This document shows, in pieces, positions 33,056 to 42,277 of a stretch of DNA of 64,000 nucleotides (positions are counted from its first letter, which is position 1; every line of letters begins with the position of its first letter). The stretch comes from Alloboseaceae bacterium BT-24-1. Lineage in GTDB: Bacteria; Pseudomonadota; Alphaproteobacteria; Rhizobiales; Beijerinckiaceae. The stretch is from positions 98,733 through 162,732 of the forward strand of contig JAOYTL010000016.1 in NCBI GenBank assembly GCA_025846845.1, written 5' to 3'. A model generated the notes under the pieces. That model was given only the letters and a program-made list of their open reading frames with translations. It was not told the DNA's origin and ran no database searches. A program made the translations under genes and the position numbers.

Positions 33056-34831
33056 ATGTCGTACCGTGCTCCGGTCGAAGATATCCTGGCGACGATGCGC
33101 CATGTCGCCGGGCTCGACGCCCTGATCAGCGAAGGGCTCGCACCGGAACTCGCCGACGGCGTCACCGAGGCGGTGCTCGAGGAAGCCGCGAAGTTCGCCG
33201 GCGATGTCCTCGCTCCGCTCAATATCATCGGCGACCGCCACGGCTCCAAGCTCAGGGACGGCGTCGTCATGACCCCGCCCGGCTGGAAGGAAGCGTATCA
33301 CGCCTGGGCTAAAGGCGGCTGGAACGCGCTGCCGGGGCCGGAAGCCTATGGTGGTCAGGCTCTGCCGGTGCTGGTGCAATCGGCCTGCACAGAAATGTGG
33401 AATTCGGCCGCCTTTGCCTTCGCGCTCGGCCCGCTGCTGACGGTCGGCGCGATCGAGGCGCTGCACGCCCACGGCTCCGACTATCTCAAGGAGACCTATC
33501 TCGCCAAGCTCGTCTCCGGCGAGTGGATGGGCACGATGAACCTGACCGAGCCGCAGGCGGGCTCAGATCTCAACGCACTGCGGTCCAAGGCCGAGCGCGC
33601 CGGCGACGGTACCTACCGCGTCAGTGGCCAGAAGATCTTCATCACCTATGGCGATCACGAGATGACGGACAACATCGTCCATCTCGTCCTTGCCCGCCTG
33701 CCCGATGCTCCTCCCGGCACGCGCGGCATCTCGCTCTTCCTGGTGCCGAAATACATGGTCAATGCCGACGGCTCGCTCGGCGCGCGCAACGATGTCCGCT
33801 GCACCGGCGTCGAGCACAAGCTCGGTATCCACGCCTCGCCGACCTGCGCGATGAGCTATGGCGACGAGGGCGGCGCGATCGGCTGGCTGATCGGCGAGGA
33901 GAATCGCGGCCTCGCCTGCATGTTCACGATGATGAACAATGCCCGCCTCAATGTCGCGGTGCAGGGCGTCGCCATCGCCGAACGTGCCTATCAGCAGGCG
34001 CTTTCCTTCGCGCAGGAGCGCAAGCAGGGCGCGGCGCTCGATGCGCCGAAGGGCGCCCCGATGAGCCCGATCATCGTCCATCCCGACATCCGCCGCATGC
34101 TGATGGAGATGCGCGCCAAGACGCAGGCCGCGCGCACGCTCTCGCTGCTGCTTGCCGCCTTGCTCGACCGCTCGCATCGCGAGCCCGACGAGGGCAAGCG
34201 CAAGGCTGCGGCCGAGCGCGCCGCGATCATCACCCCCATTGCCAAGGCCTACGCCACCGATATCGGTGTCGAGGTCGCCTCGACCGGCGTCCAGGTCCAT
34301 GGCGGCATGGGCTATGTCGAGGAGACAGGCGCCGCCCAGCATCTGCGCGATGCCCGGATCGCGACGATCTACGAGGGCACCAACGGCATCCAGGCGATCG
34401 ACCTCGTGCTGCGCAAGCTGCCGCTCTCCAATGGCGACGCGGTCAAGGCGCTGATCGGCGAGATGCGTGGCGTGGTAGCGCAGGTGCGCGAGGCCAATAC
34501 GCCCGGCTTCGGCCATAGCGCGGCGCGGCTCGGCGCTGCCGTCGACTCGCTCGAACGCGCGACCGAGTGGATGCTGGCGAAGATGGGCATCGACCAGGCG
34601 AGCGCGCTTGCCGGTGCGACGCCTTATCTCAAGCTGTTCGCGCTCGCCCAAGGCGGCACGGGCCTCGCCAAGAAGGCACTGGCCATGCAGGGCGAGGACC
34701 AGGGCGCCGCGGCTCTGGCGACGGCCCGCTTCTATGCCGAGCATCATGTCGGCGAAGCCACCGCGCTGGAACTCGCGGTGACCGAGGGCGCCGGGGCCGT
34801 CGAGGATTCGGCTGCGGTCTTCGCGGCGTGA
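33056..34831 (+). CDS. Acyl-CoA dehydrogenase, DmdC-like long form
   Basis: A 591-residue FAD enzyme that oxidises an acyl-CoA to the enoyl-CoA. Domain order is an N-terminal helical domain, a beta domain with NLTEPQAGSDLNALRSKAER, a C-terminal helical domain with GGMGYVEETGAAQHLRDARI, the catalytic-glutamate segment TIYEGTNGIQAIDL, and an extra C-terminal extension of about 130 residues. The extension places it in the long form typified by 3-methylmercaptopropionyl-CoA dehydrogenase DmdC and relatives. The Shine-Dalgarno GGGAGGTAAGCG before ATG 33056 is strong. Its TGA overlaps the GTG of the following SDR gene. The acyl substrate is not determined. Confidence 0.92.
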   Translation: MSYRAPVEDILATMRHVAGLDALISEGLAPELADGVTEAVLEEAAKFAGDVLAPLNIIGDRHGSKLRDGVVMTPPGWKEAYHAWAKGGWNALPGPEAYGGQALPVLVQSACTEMWNSAAFAFALGPLLTVGAIEALHAHGSDYLKETYLAKLVSGEWMGTMNLTEPQAGSDLNALRSKAERAGDGTYRVSGQKIFITYGDHEMTDNIVHLVLARLPDAPPGTRGISLFLVPKYMVNADGSLGARNDVRCTGVEHKLGIHASPTCAMSYGDEGGAIGWLIGEENRGLACMFTMMNNARLNVAVQGVAIAERAYQQALSFAQERKQGAALDAPKGAPMSPIIVHPDIRRMLMEMRAKTQAARTLSLLLAALLDRSHREPDEGKRKAAAERAAIITPIAKAYATDIGVEVASTGVQVHGGMGYVEETGAAQHLRDARIATIYEGTNGIQAIDLVLRKLPLSNGDAVKALIGEMRGVVAQVREANTPGFGHSAARLGAAVDSLERATEWMLAKMGIDQASALAGATPYLKLFALAQGGTGLAKKALAMQGEDQGAAALATARFYAEHHVGEATALELAVTEGAGAVEDSAAVFAA

Positions 34832-35679
34832 GCGGCGGGCCGCCGCTCGCCGGCAAGGTCTGCCTCGTCGCCGGCGCCTCGCGTGGTCTTGGCCGCGGCA
34901 TTGCCGGGGCGCTCGGCCAGGTGGGCGCGACGGTGATAGTCACCGGCCGCTCCAGCGAGGCCGGGCCGCGTACCGACCAGCGCTCGGAGACTTTCGAGGA
35001 CACCGCCCGCGAGGTCGAGGCGGCCGGTGGCCGCGGCGAGCCCTATCGCTGCGATCATACAAACGAGCGCGAGGTCGATCAGCTCGTCGCCTGGTCTTTG
35101 CGCCGTTTCGGCCGCCTCGATTGCGTCGTCGACGCGGTCTGGGGTGGTAATGAGGGCTATGATGGAGAGCGCTATCCGGACGGATCGGCCTTTGGCGCAC
35201 CGTTCTGGCGCCGACCCGTCGCGCGCCTCGGCCAGAGCTTCGAGAGCGGGGTTTATGCGCAGTTGCTGCTGGCCCGAGCTGTAGCACCAGCGATGGTGCA
35301 GATGCGCCAGGGCCTGATCGTCACCGTGAGCTTCGACACCGCCAGCGGCTATCTCGGCGATGTCTTCTACGATCTCGCCAAGGCGGCGATGAACCGATTG
35401 ACGCTGGCGATGGCGCAGGAGCTCAAGCCCTACGGCGTCACGGCGCTGGGCCTGTCGCCCGGCCATGTCCTGACCGAGCGCGTGCGCGATGCCGGCATGG
35501 CAGCTGAGACCACCGAGACACCGCTCTATGCCGGGCACGCGGTTGCTGCATTGGCGGCCGATCCGGATGTCGCCCGCTATGCCGGCCAGGTGCTGCACGT
35601 CGCCGACCTAGCGCGCGCCTACGGTTTCACCGATGCGGACGGCACGCAGCCGGGCCGCTTCAGCTTGCAGAATTCATGA
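34828..35679 (+). CDS. Short-chain dehydrogenase/reductase
   Basis: A 283-residue NAD(P)-dependent SDR. The cofactor motif is LVAGASRGLGRGIA (TGxxxGxG with Ala for Thr-Gly spacing). The catalytic pair is in FYDLAKAAMNRL (YxxxK), with a serine upstream in VTVSFDTASGY. Translation starts at a GTG at 34828 that overlaps the TGA of the acyl-CoA dehydrogenase gene, so the two are coupled. The much longer frame from 34567 is inside the dehydrogenase gene and is not real. It probably reduces or oxidises a hydroxyacyl or hydroxy intermediate related to the first enzyme's pathway. Confidence 0.87.
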   Translation: MSGGPPLAGKVCLVAGASRGLGRGIAGALGQVGATVIVTGRSSEAGPRTDQRSETFEDTAREVEAAGGRGEPYRCDHTNEREVDQLVAWSLRRFGRLDCVVDAVWGGNEGYDGERYPDGSAFGAPFWRRPVARLGQSFESGVYAQLLLARAVAPAMVQMRQGLIVTVSFDTASGYLGDVFYDLAKAAMNRLTLAMAQELKPYGVTALGLSPGHVLTERVRDAGMAAETTETPLYAGHAVAALAADPDVARYAGQVLHVADLARAYGFTDADGTQPGRFSLQNS

Positions 35680-35693
35680 GGGAGGAGACCAGC

Positions 35694-36554
35694 ATGTCGC
35701 TCAAGGGCAAGACGCTCTTCATCACCGGCGGATCGCGCGGCATCGGCCTCGCCATCGCGATCAAGGCAGCGCGCGACGGCGCCAATGTCACGATCGCCGC
35801 CAAGACGGCCGAGCCGCATCCCAAGCTCGAGGGCACGATCTACACCGCCGCCGCGGAGATCGAGGCGGCCGGCGGCAAGTGCCTGCCGCTGATGGTCGAC
35901 GTCCGCGACGAGGCCAGCGTCGCCGAGGCGATCGCCAAGACGGCGCAGACCTTCGGCGGAATCGACATCGTCGTGAATAATGCCAGCGCGATCTCGCTGA
36001 GCAACACCCAGATGACCGACATGAAGCGCTACGATCTGATGCACCAGATCAACACGCGTGGCACCTTCATGGTCTCGAAATATGCCATTCCCCACCTGGA
36101 GAAGGCTGAGAACCCGCACATCCTGATGCTGTCGCCGCCGCTCGACATGAAGATGCGCTGGTTCGCGCCACACCTCGCCTACACCATGGCGAAATACGGC
36201 ATGAGCATGTGCGTGCTCGGCCTTGCCGGCGAACTCGCGCCGAAGGGCATCGCCGTCAACGCGCTCTGGCCGCGCACCACGGTCGCGACCGCGGCGGTGA
36301 AGAACCTGCTCGGCGGCGACAAGATGGTGCAGGCGAGCCGTACCCCGGAGATGCTGGCCGACGCCGCGTATATGGTCTTCAACAAGCCGTCGCGCAGCTT
36401 CTCGGGCCAGTTCCTGATCGACGACAACTTCATGGCGGGCGAGGGCGTCACCGACTTCACGCCCTACCGGGTCGATCCGTCGGTGCCGCTGATGCCGGAC
36501 TTCTTCGTGCCCGAGGAGATCAAGCCGCCGCAGGGCGTGAAGGGCGGCGTCTGA
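35694..36554 (+). CDS. SDR family oxidoreductase, HSDL2-like
   Basis: A 286-residue SDR resembling the hydroxysteroid-dehydrogenase-like (HSDL2) group. The nucleotide motif is FITGGSRGIGLAIA near residue 10, VVNNASAISL carries the NNA-type motif, and the active-site YTMAKYGMS supplies Tyr and Lys. The long substrate loop after WPRTTVATAAVKNL is typical of that group. The ATG at 35694 has GGGAGGAGACCAGC upstream and is preferred over the ATG at 35676. It is the third gene of an operon with the acyl-CoA dehydrogenase and the first SDR, so lipid or steroid-like acyl metabolism is the likely setting. Its stop lies in a palindrome shared with the convergent chemoreceptor gene. Confidence 0.9.
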   Translation: MSLKGKTLFITGGSRGIGLAIAIKAARDGANVTIAAKTAEPHPKLEGTIYTAAAEIEAAGGKCLPLMVDVRDEASVAEAIAKTAQTFGGIDIVVNNASAISLSNTQMTDMKRYDLMHQINTRGTFMVSKYAIPHLEKAENPHILMLSPPLDMKMRWFAPHLAYTMAKYGMSMCVLGLAGELAPKGIAVNALWPRTTVATAAVKNLLGGDKMVQASRTPEMLADAAYMVFNKPSRSFSGQFLIDDNFMAGEGVTDFTPYRVDPSVPLMPDFFVPEEIKPPQGVKGGV

Positions 36555-36569
36555 GCCCGCGCGGGCTCA
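36552..36569. terminator. 18-bp perfect palindrome containing both convergent stop codons
   Basis: TGAGCCCGCGCGGGCTCA reads the same on both strands. Its first three bases are the stop of the SDR gene and its last three are the complement of the chemoreceptor's stop. As RNA it would form a 7-bp GC stem with a 4-base loop. Bidirectional termination is likely. Confidence 0.5.
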
Positions 36570-39065
36570 GAACTCCTCCCAGCTGTGGTTGTCGCGCGCT
36601 CCACCGCCCGCGACCTTGCGGGCGGGCATCGGAGCGGCATGGGGCGCAAGCGCCTTCCGTGCCGGCGCGCGCGGAGCAGAGCGCGTTTCCGACATCGCGG
36701 CTGCGGCGAGATTGCGCAGGCGCTCCGGCTCGCTGGTCGAGCGCACATCGCTGGCGGAGATGCGGAAGGCCGCGACGAGTTGATCCAGGCTGTGGATCTG
36801 ATCGGCGAGTGAGGCTGCGGAAGCGGCGCTTTCCTCGGCGAGTGCCGCGTTCTGCTGGGTCATCTCGTCCATATGAGCGACAGTCTGGCTCATCTCGTCG
36901 ATGCCGTTGGCCTGTTCGCCCGCCGCTGCCGAAATCTCGACCACGGTCGCAGCGACCTGCCGGGAGGCCGAGACGATCTTGTCGAGAACCGTCCCGGCCG
37001 AGCGGACCAGCTTGACGCCCTCCTCGATCTCGATGGTCGAGGACTGGATCAACGTCGTGATGTCCTTGGAGGCCTCGGCGGAGCGCTGCGCCAGCGTACG
37101 AACCTCCGAGGCGACCACAGCGAAGCCCTTTCCGGCATCGCCAGCGCGGGCGGCTTCGACGGCGGCGTTCAGCGCCAGCAGATTGGTCTGGAAAGCGATG
37201 CCGTCGATCACCGAGGTGATGTCGGTGATCTTGCGCGAGGCCGCCTCGATCCGCTCCATCGCCTCGACGGCGTTCTGCACGATCGTGCCACCCTGCTGCG
37301 CCACGTTCGTGGCCTCGTCGGAGGCCGAGGCCGCGACCTTCGAGGAGCCGGCGCTCGCCTTGACGGAGGCGGCGAGCTCCTCGGTCGTGGCCGCGGTTTC
37401 CTCGAGCGAGGCCGCCTGTTCCTCGGTCCGCTTGGCGAGGTCGTCGGCGCCGGCCTTGATCTCGCGGGCCGAGGCGGAGACCTGCGATGTCGTCGCCTGG
37501 ATGCCGCCGATCGTGTCCGAAAGCCGCTCGACCGTCTCGTTGACCGAGTGCTTCAGCTCGGCGAAGCGGCCCTGATAGTCGGTCGCGATCCGGCGGGTGA
37601 GATCGCCCTGCGAGACTGATGCCAGGATGTCGGCGAACTCCGTCGTCGCGCCGTCGACCACGGCGTTGATCTGGTTGATGCCGTTGACGAGCTGCTGCAT
37701 CTGCGCGTCGGCGTTCTCCAATTGCAGCCGTGCGCTGAAGTCGCCGGCCGCGGCGGCGGCGACGACCGTCCCGACATCGTTGACCACGGCGATCATCGAT
37801 TCCGTCCGCGCCGCCCGCTCGGCCGCAGCGGCGCGCTCCTGCGTCTCCAGAGCCCGGACGCGCAGCCCGTTTTCCTTGAACACCCGGACGGCGGCGGCCA
37901 TACCGCCGATCTCGTCATTGCGGCGATTGTCCATGACCTCGGCGGTGAAGTCGCCTTGCGCCAGCTGCTTCATCGAGGCGGTCAGCGCGGTGATCGGGCG
38001 GGTCACGCGGCTCTGCACCAGCCAGAGCCCGACCAGCGCCAGCACCAGCGCCGCCAGCAGGGCGAGGCTGTACATGACGAGCGAGCGCATCGCGGCGGCT
38101 GCCTTTGCGTCGGCGGCATCCGAGACGACATCGATGGCGCGACTCGCCACGGCGCCGACGGTCTCGGAGGCGGCGACGATCTGGTCGCGCCACTGGTCGG
38201 GATTGATCGAAGGCTTGCGTCCGCCGGTCGCATTGGCGACCAGATCGGCCCGCGTCGCTTTGAAGCTGCCGCCGAAATAGGTGTTCTCGGCGGTCGCCAG
38301 CGCATCCTTCAGTGCCTGCGGCGTGCTCGCCTGGCCGATGAACTGCTTCACCACGCCCCAGGCGAACTCCATGCGTGCATCGCTGACGATGACGGCATTG
38401 CTCTCCTTGGCGTCGAGCGGCCGGTCCTGGGCGACGGCGTTGTTGAGGACGATCGTCGACGATCCGCTGAGCGAGCGCGCTGCCCAGGCCATCGAGCGGA
38501 TCGAGGTGAGGCTGGCGAAGTTGGCGTCGAGAGCCAAGATGCGCTCTTCGAGCGTCGCGGAGGCGTTCTCGAGCGCGGTCAGGAACTTGGCGGTCTGGGC
38601 CATGCTGGTCCCGACCAGTTCCTTCTCACGCGACTCCAGTGGAAGCTTCCAGTTGCCGTCGACCTTCGCCCGCAAGGGTTTGAGCGCCGCGACATGGCTG
38701 TCGATCTCGTTCGAGACGGTCGTTGCGGTGCTGTAGCCGTTCTTCCGAACGATCGCCTGCGCGGTGGCGATCGCATCGTCCAGCCGTTTCCGCCGCGTCA
38801 GCACGTCCTCGATCATCCCGCCGTTCTTGTCGGTCGGCATCGTCATCGCGCTCGCGCCGTTGCCGCGTTCGTACCGAAGGTTCTGAAGCGCAGCGAAATA
38901 GGCCTTGTTCAGATCGGCGAGAACCGAAACCTCGACTGCCGTGTTGTAGCGCGTCCAAGCTTGCCAGAGGGATTGCGTCGAGAGTGTTACGATCGCCGCG
39001 CTGGCAAGACCGAGGACGGTCAGGAGCATGGTCTTGATGCTGAGGTTTTTCGCGGCGTTGAGCAT
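36567..39065 (-). CDS. Methyl-accepting chemotaxis protein
   Basis: An 832-residue chemoreceptor. Order: cytoplasmic start, first membrane span (MLLTVLGLASAAIVTLST), a long helical periplasmic sensor of about 290 residues (NIT-like arrangement, FAALQNLRYERGNGASA). Then a second span (SLALLAALVLALVGLWLV), HAMP (TRPITALTASMKQLAQGD), a second HAMP-like repeat, and the signalling domain with the hairpin tip SVIDGIAFQTNLLALNAAVE. The C-terminus ends DNHSWEEF, a pentapeptide-like tether of the sort bound by CheR/CheB. It senses an unknown ligand and signals to CheA. No che genes are adjacent. Confidence 0.93.
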   Translation of the reverse strand: MLNAAKNLSIKTMLLTVLGLASAAIVTLSTQSLWQAWTRYNTAVEVSVLADLNKAYFAALQNLRYERGNGASAMTMPTDKNGGMIEDVLTRRKRLDDAIATAQAIVRKNGYSTATTVSNEIDSHVAALKPLRAKVDGNWKLPLESREKELVGTSMAQTAKFLTALENASATLEERILALDANFASLTSIRSMAWAARSLSGSSTIVLNNAVAQDRPLDAKESNAVIVSDARMEFAWGVVKQFIGQASTPQALKDALATAENTYFGGSFKATRADLVANATGGRKPSINPDQWRDQIVAASETVGAVASRAIDVVSDAADAKAAAAMRSLVMYSLALLAALVLALVGLWLVQSRVTRPITALTASMKQLAQGDFTAEVMDNRRNDEIGGMAAAVRVFKENGLRVRALETQERAAAAERAARTESMIAVVNDVGTVVAAAAAGDFSARLQLENADAQMQQLVNGINQINAVVDGATTEFADILASVSQGDLTRRIATDYQGRFAELKHSVNETVERLSDTIGGIQATTSQVSASAREIKAGADDLAKRTEEQAASLEETAATTEELAASVKASAGSSKVAASASDEATNVAQQGGTIVQNAVEAMERIEAASRKITDITSVIDGIAFQTNLLALNAAVEAARAGDAGKGFAVVASEVRTLAQRSAEASKDITTLIQSSTIEIEEGVKLVRSAGTVLDKIVSASRQVAATVVEISAAAGEQANGIDEMSQTVAHMDEMTQQNAALAEESAASAASLADQIHSLDQLVAAFRISASDVRSTSEPERLRNLAAAAMSETRSAPRAPARKALAPHAAPMPARKVAGGGARDNHSWEEF

Positions 39066-39275
39066 GGCAAACTCGGATGGAAGACTGATCCGTTAAGTGT
39101 CTCATCCGACGATTTATTTTATGCTAACCACGCCGCCTCGCCTGGGGAGTGTTCTTGAGTGCGCGCGAATACCGCGCCGGATGGCAACCATCCAGTGGAG
39201 GCGTCATCGGTTTGACACTGCAGGACGTTTGGAGTTGGTGCAGTGCAAATCGCGCCGCGCGGCGCCTGATTCCGG

Positions 39276-40274
39276 ATGCCGGCCATGCTCCTGATCCACG
39301 GTATCTGCCAGACGCACGGCGACAAGCTCGCGCACCGCACCCTGGCCGTCGAGGAGGAGATTCCACCCGGCTCGATCTGGATCGACCTGCTCAATCCGAC
39401 GCCGGCCGAGGACGCCAAGGTCGAGCAGCATCTCGGCATCTCGATCCCGACCAAGGAGGAGATGCACGATCTCGAACCCTCCGAGACGATCTATGCCGAG
39501 GATGGCGCGCATTACATGACGCTGCGCGTCATCTGCCAGTCCGAGACCAATGTTCCGCGTCTCGCCGACGTCACCTTCATCCTGACCGAAAAGGCGCTGG
39601 TGACGGTTCGCTATGACGAGCCGGGTGCTTTCAACATCTTCCTCAACCGCGTCACCAAGCCCGGCGGCTGCGAGCTCGAGCCGGCCGGCGTGATCGAGGG
39701 GCTGATCGAGGCGATCGTCGATCGGGCCGCTGAGGTGCTGCGCGGCGTCGGCGACCGCATCGACCTGCGCTCGCGCCAGATATTCGACGGCAACAGCGCC
39801 AGCGTAGAGCAAGGCCGCGTATATCAGGCGGTGGTGCGAAAGATCGGCCAGTACGAGCACATCATCTCGAATGTGCGCGAGAGCATGGTCTCGGTCGAGC
39901 GCGTGCTGCTCTACCTCTCGGCCAACTTCAAGCGCACCAAGAAGGCGGCGAGCGGCTTCACCCCGGAATGGCGTGCGGCGATCCGCGACGTCCAGGCGAT
40001 CGAGGAGCACGCCACCTTCCTGTCGAACAAGCTGCAGTTCATGCTGAACGCGACGCTCGGCCTGGTCAGCATCGAGCAGAACAAGATCATCAAGCTGTTC
40101 TCGGTCGTTGCCGTGGTCTTCATGCCGCCGACGCTCGTCGCCTCGATCTACGGCATGAACTTTGAGAAGATGCCCGAGTTGAAGTGGGAACTCGGCTATC
40201 CGATGTCGCTGGTGATCATGGTGGTCGCGGCGATCCTGCCCTACCTTTTCTTCCGCTGGAAGAAGTGGCTCTGA
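39276..40274 (+). CDS. corA: CorA family magnesium transporter
   Basis: A 332-residue inner-membrane divalent-cation channel. A large cytoplasmic N-terminal domain of about 260 residues, acidic and helical, is followed by two membrane spans. The selectivity motif YGMNFEKMPEL lies between them (residues about 290-300), and the last span is YPMSLVIMVVAAILPYLFF. The protein ends in the basic RWKKWL typical of CorA. Starts at 39276 and 39285 are both possible; neither has a strong Shine-Dalgarno. Expected to mediate uptake of Mg2+ (possibly Co2+ or Ni2+) as a pentamer. Confidence 0.92.
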   Translation: MPAMLLIHGICQTHGDKLAHRTLAVEEEIPPGSIWIDLLNPTPAEDAKVEQHLGISIPTKEEMHDLEPSETIYAEDGAHYMTLRVICQSETNVPRLADVTFILTEKALVTVRYDEPGAFNIFLNRVTKPGGCELEPAGVIEGLIEAIVDRAAEVLRGVGDRIDLRSRQIFDGNSASVEQGRVYQAVVRKIGQYEHIISNVRESMVSVERVLLYLSANFKRTKKAASGFTPEWRAAIRDVQAIEEHATFLSNKLQFMLNATLGLVSIEQNKIIKLFSVVAVVFMPPTLVASIYGMNFEKMPELKWELGYPMSLVIMVVAAILPYLFFRWKKWL

Positions 40275-40308
40275 CCTGGCCGGCGCCTCGCGCCTTGCGT
40301 AAAGGCGC

Positions 40309-42090
40309 ATGATGACCCTGCCGCAGATTCTGTCCTGCTCCCTGGTCGCCGCGATGATGGTGGCCTTCGTCTGGGGCAAGCTGCGCTATGACGTCGTCGC
40401 GCTTCTGGCCCTGCTCGCGGGTGTCGCGCTCGGCGTCGTCCCGGTCAAGGAGGCCTTCAAGGGCTTTTCCGACGACATCGTCATCATCGTCGCGAGCGCC
40501 CTGATCGTCAGCGCAGCGGTGGCGCGCTCGGGCCTGGTCGAGACGGCGCTGGCGCGGATCGCGCCGGCGCTGCGCTCGACGCAGGCGCAGGTCGCAGTCC
40601 TCGTTTTCGTCGTCGCCGGCATGTCGGCGATCATCAAGAACATCGGTGCGCTCGCGATGATGCTGCCGATCGCCTATCAGCTCGCCCGCAAGGACGGGAA
40701 GTCGCCCTCGGTCTTCCTGATGCCGATGGCCTTCGCCTCGCTGCTCGGCGGGATCGTCACGCTGGTCGGCACCTCGCCGAACGTCATCGTCGCGCGTGTC
40801 AGGCAGGAACTCGGCGGCGAGCCCTTCGCCATGTTCGACTTCACGCCGGTGGGCATCGGCATCGCGCTCGCCGGCTGTGCCTTCCTGAGCGTCGCCTACC
40901 GTTTGCTGCCGAAGGATCGTCAGGGCTCGCGCTCGCTCGACCAGGCTGTCGACATCAAGGACTATGTCACCGAGGCGCGCCTTCCCGAGAAGGGGCCGCT
41001 CACCGGCAAGACGATCGCCGATCTCAGGAGGCCGGGCGACGGCGAGGTCGAGGTCGTCGCGGTCCTGCGCGATGGCGAGCGCCGCCGTGCCCCGCTGCCC
41101 GATGCCAGCCTGCGCGCCGGCGACATCCTGCTCCTGCGCGGCGAGCCCAAGGCACTGGAGCGCGTTGTCGCCGCGGGCGAGCTCGAGCTGACCGGCCAGC
41201 ACCGCTCGACGCAGAAGGAAGGCTCGCTCGATCCGGCCCGCACCGGCGAGGCGATCGTCACGCAGGGTTCGCTGCTCGAAGGCATCAGCGCCGCCGAGAT
41301 CGACCTGCACGCCCGCTTCCACATCAACCTGCTCGGCATCAGCCGCGCCGGTGAGCGCTTCACCGAGCGCCTGCGCGATATCCGCCTGCGTGCCGGCGAC
41401 GTCGTCCTGCTGCAGGGCGATGAGGACCTGCTGCCCGAGCGTCTGCGCGAGCTCGGGCTGCTTCCGCTGGCGGCGCGCAGCCTTCAGCTCGGCAGCACGC
41501 GCCGCCGCCTCGTCACCGGCACGATTGTCGCCGCGACGGTCACCGTCGTCGCGCTCGGCCTGCTGCCGGTGGCGATCGCCTTCTTCGCCGCCGCGGTGCT
41601 CCTGCTGGTGACGCGTGCGCTGACGCTGCGCGATGCCTATGATTCGGTCGAGGCCCCGATCCTGATCATGCTGGCGGCGCTGATCCCGGTCAGCGACAGC
41701 CTGCGTGTCACAGGCGCGACCGATGTTTTCGCCGGTTTGCTGGCGCAGCTCGGTGCCGGCCTGCCGGGCTGGGGAGCTGTCGGGCTGATGCTGGTCGCCG
41801 CCATGGCGGTGACGCCCTTCCTCAACAATGCCGCGACGGTGCTGGTGATGGCGCCGATCGGCGCCGGCTTCGCCAAGACGCTCGGCTACAATCCCGACGC
41901 CTTCCTGATGGCGGTGGCGATCGGCGCGGCCTGCGACTTCCTCACCCCGATCGGCCACCAGTGCAACACGCTGGTGATGGGGCCGGGCGGCTATCGCTTC
42001 GGCGACTACGCCAGGCTCGGGGCGCCGCTTTCGGCCCTGGTGATCCTGCTCGCCGTGCCGCTGATCCTCTGGGTCTGGCCGCTGCGCTGA
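40309..42090 (+). CDS. SLC13-type anion permease with RCK-C regulatory domains
   Basis: A 593-residue inner-membrane carrier of the ArsB/NhaD (IT) superfamily. N-terminal hydrophobic segments occupy residues about 1-200, with KNIGALAMMLPIAY and LVGTSPNVIVARVRQELGG resembling the SLC13 signature. The hydrophilic centre of about 170 residues has two TrkA-C/RCK-C modules (DGEVEVVAVLRDGERRRAPL and FHINLLGISRAGERFTERL). The second transport half ends FLTPIGHQCNTLVMGPGGYR. Tandem ATGs at 40309 and 40312 follow AAAGGCGC. Substrates of relatives are sulfate, phosphate or dicarboxylates; the cargo here is undetermined. It begins 34 bases after corA, possibly co-transcribed. Confidence 0.88.
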   Translation: MMTLPQILSCSLVAAMMVAFVWGKLRYDVVALLALLAGVALGVVPVKEAFKGFSDDIVIIVASALIVSAAVARSGLVETALARIAPALRSTQAQVAVLVFVVAGMSAIIKNIGALAMMLPIAYQLARKDGKSPSVFLMPMAFASLLGGIVTLVGTSPNVIVARVRQELGGEPFAMFDFTPVGIGIALAGCAFLSVAYRLLPKDRQGSRSLDQAVDIKDYVTEARLPEKGPLTGKTIADLRRPGDGEVEVVAVLRDGERRRAPLPDASLRAGDILLLRGEPKALERVVAAGELELTGQHRSTQKEGSLDPARTGEAIVTQGSLLEGISAAEIDLHARFHINLLGISRAGERFTERLRDIRLRAGDVVLLQGDEDLLPERLRELGLLPLAARSLQLGSTRRRLVTGTIVAATVTVVALGLLPVAIAFFAAAVLLLVTRALTLRDAYDSVEAPILIMLAALIPVSDSLRVTGATDVFAGLLAQLGAGLPGWGAVGLMLVAAMAVTPFLNNAATVLVMAPIGAGFAKTLGYNPDAFLMAVAIGAACDFLTPIGHQCNTLVMGPGGYRFGDYARLGAPLSALVILLAVPLILWVWPLR

Positions 42091-42277
42091 CTTGGGGCGC
42101 CTGTACGCGGCTGATCTGCCAGAGAGAAGAAAATTCCTGCCATGCGTTGCAGTGTAGAATGTTTCCGCTGCTGCGCTGGCTCAAAATGGCAGTCTTCAGC
42201 TTCCCGGAAGCTGCGGCAGCGCCTATAAAACGGGCAGATATCTTCAGCCGCGCTGCGGCGATCGACGAGCTCCTGCC

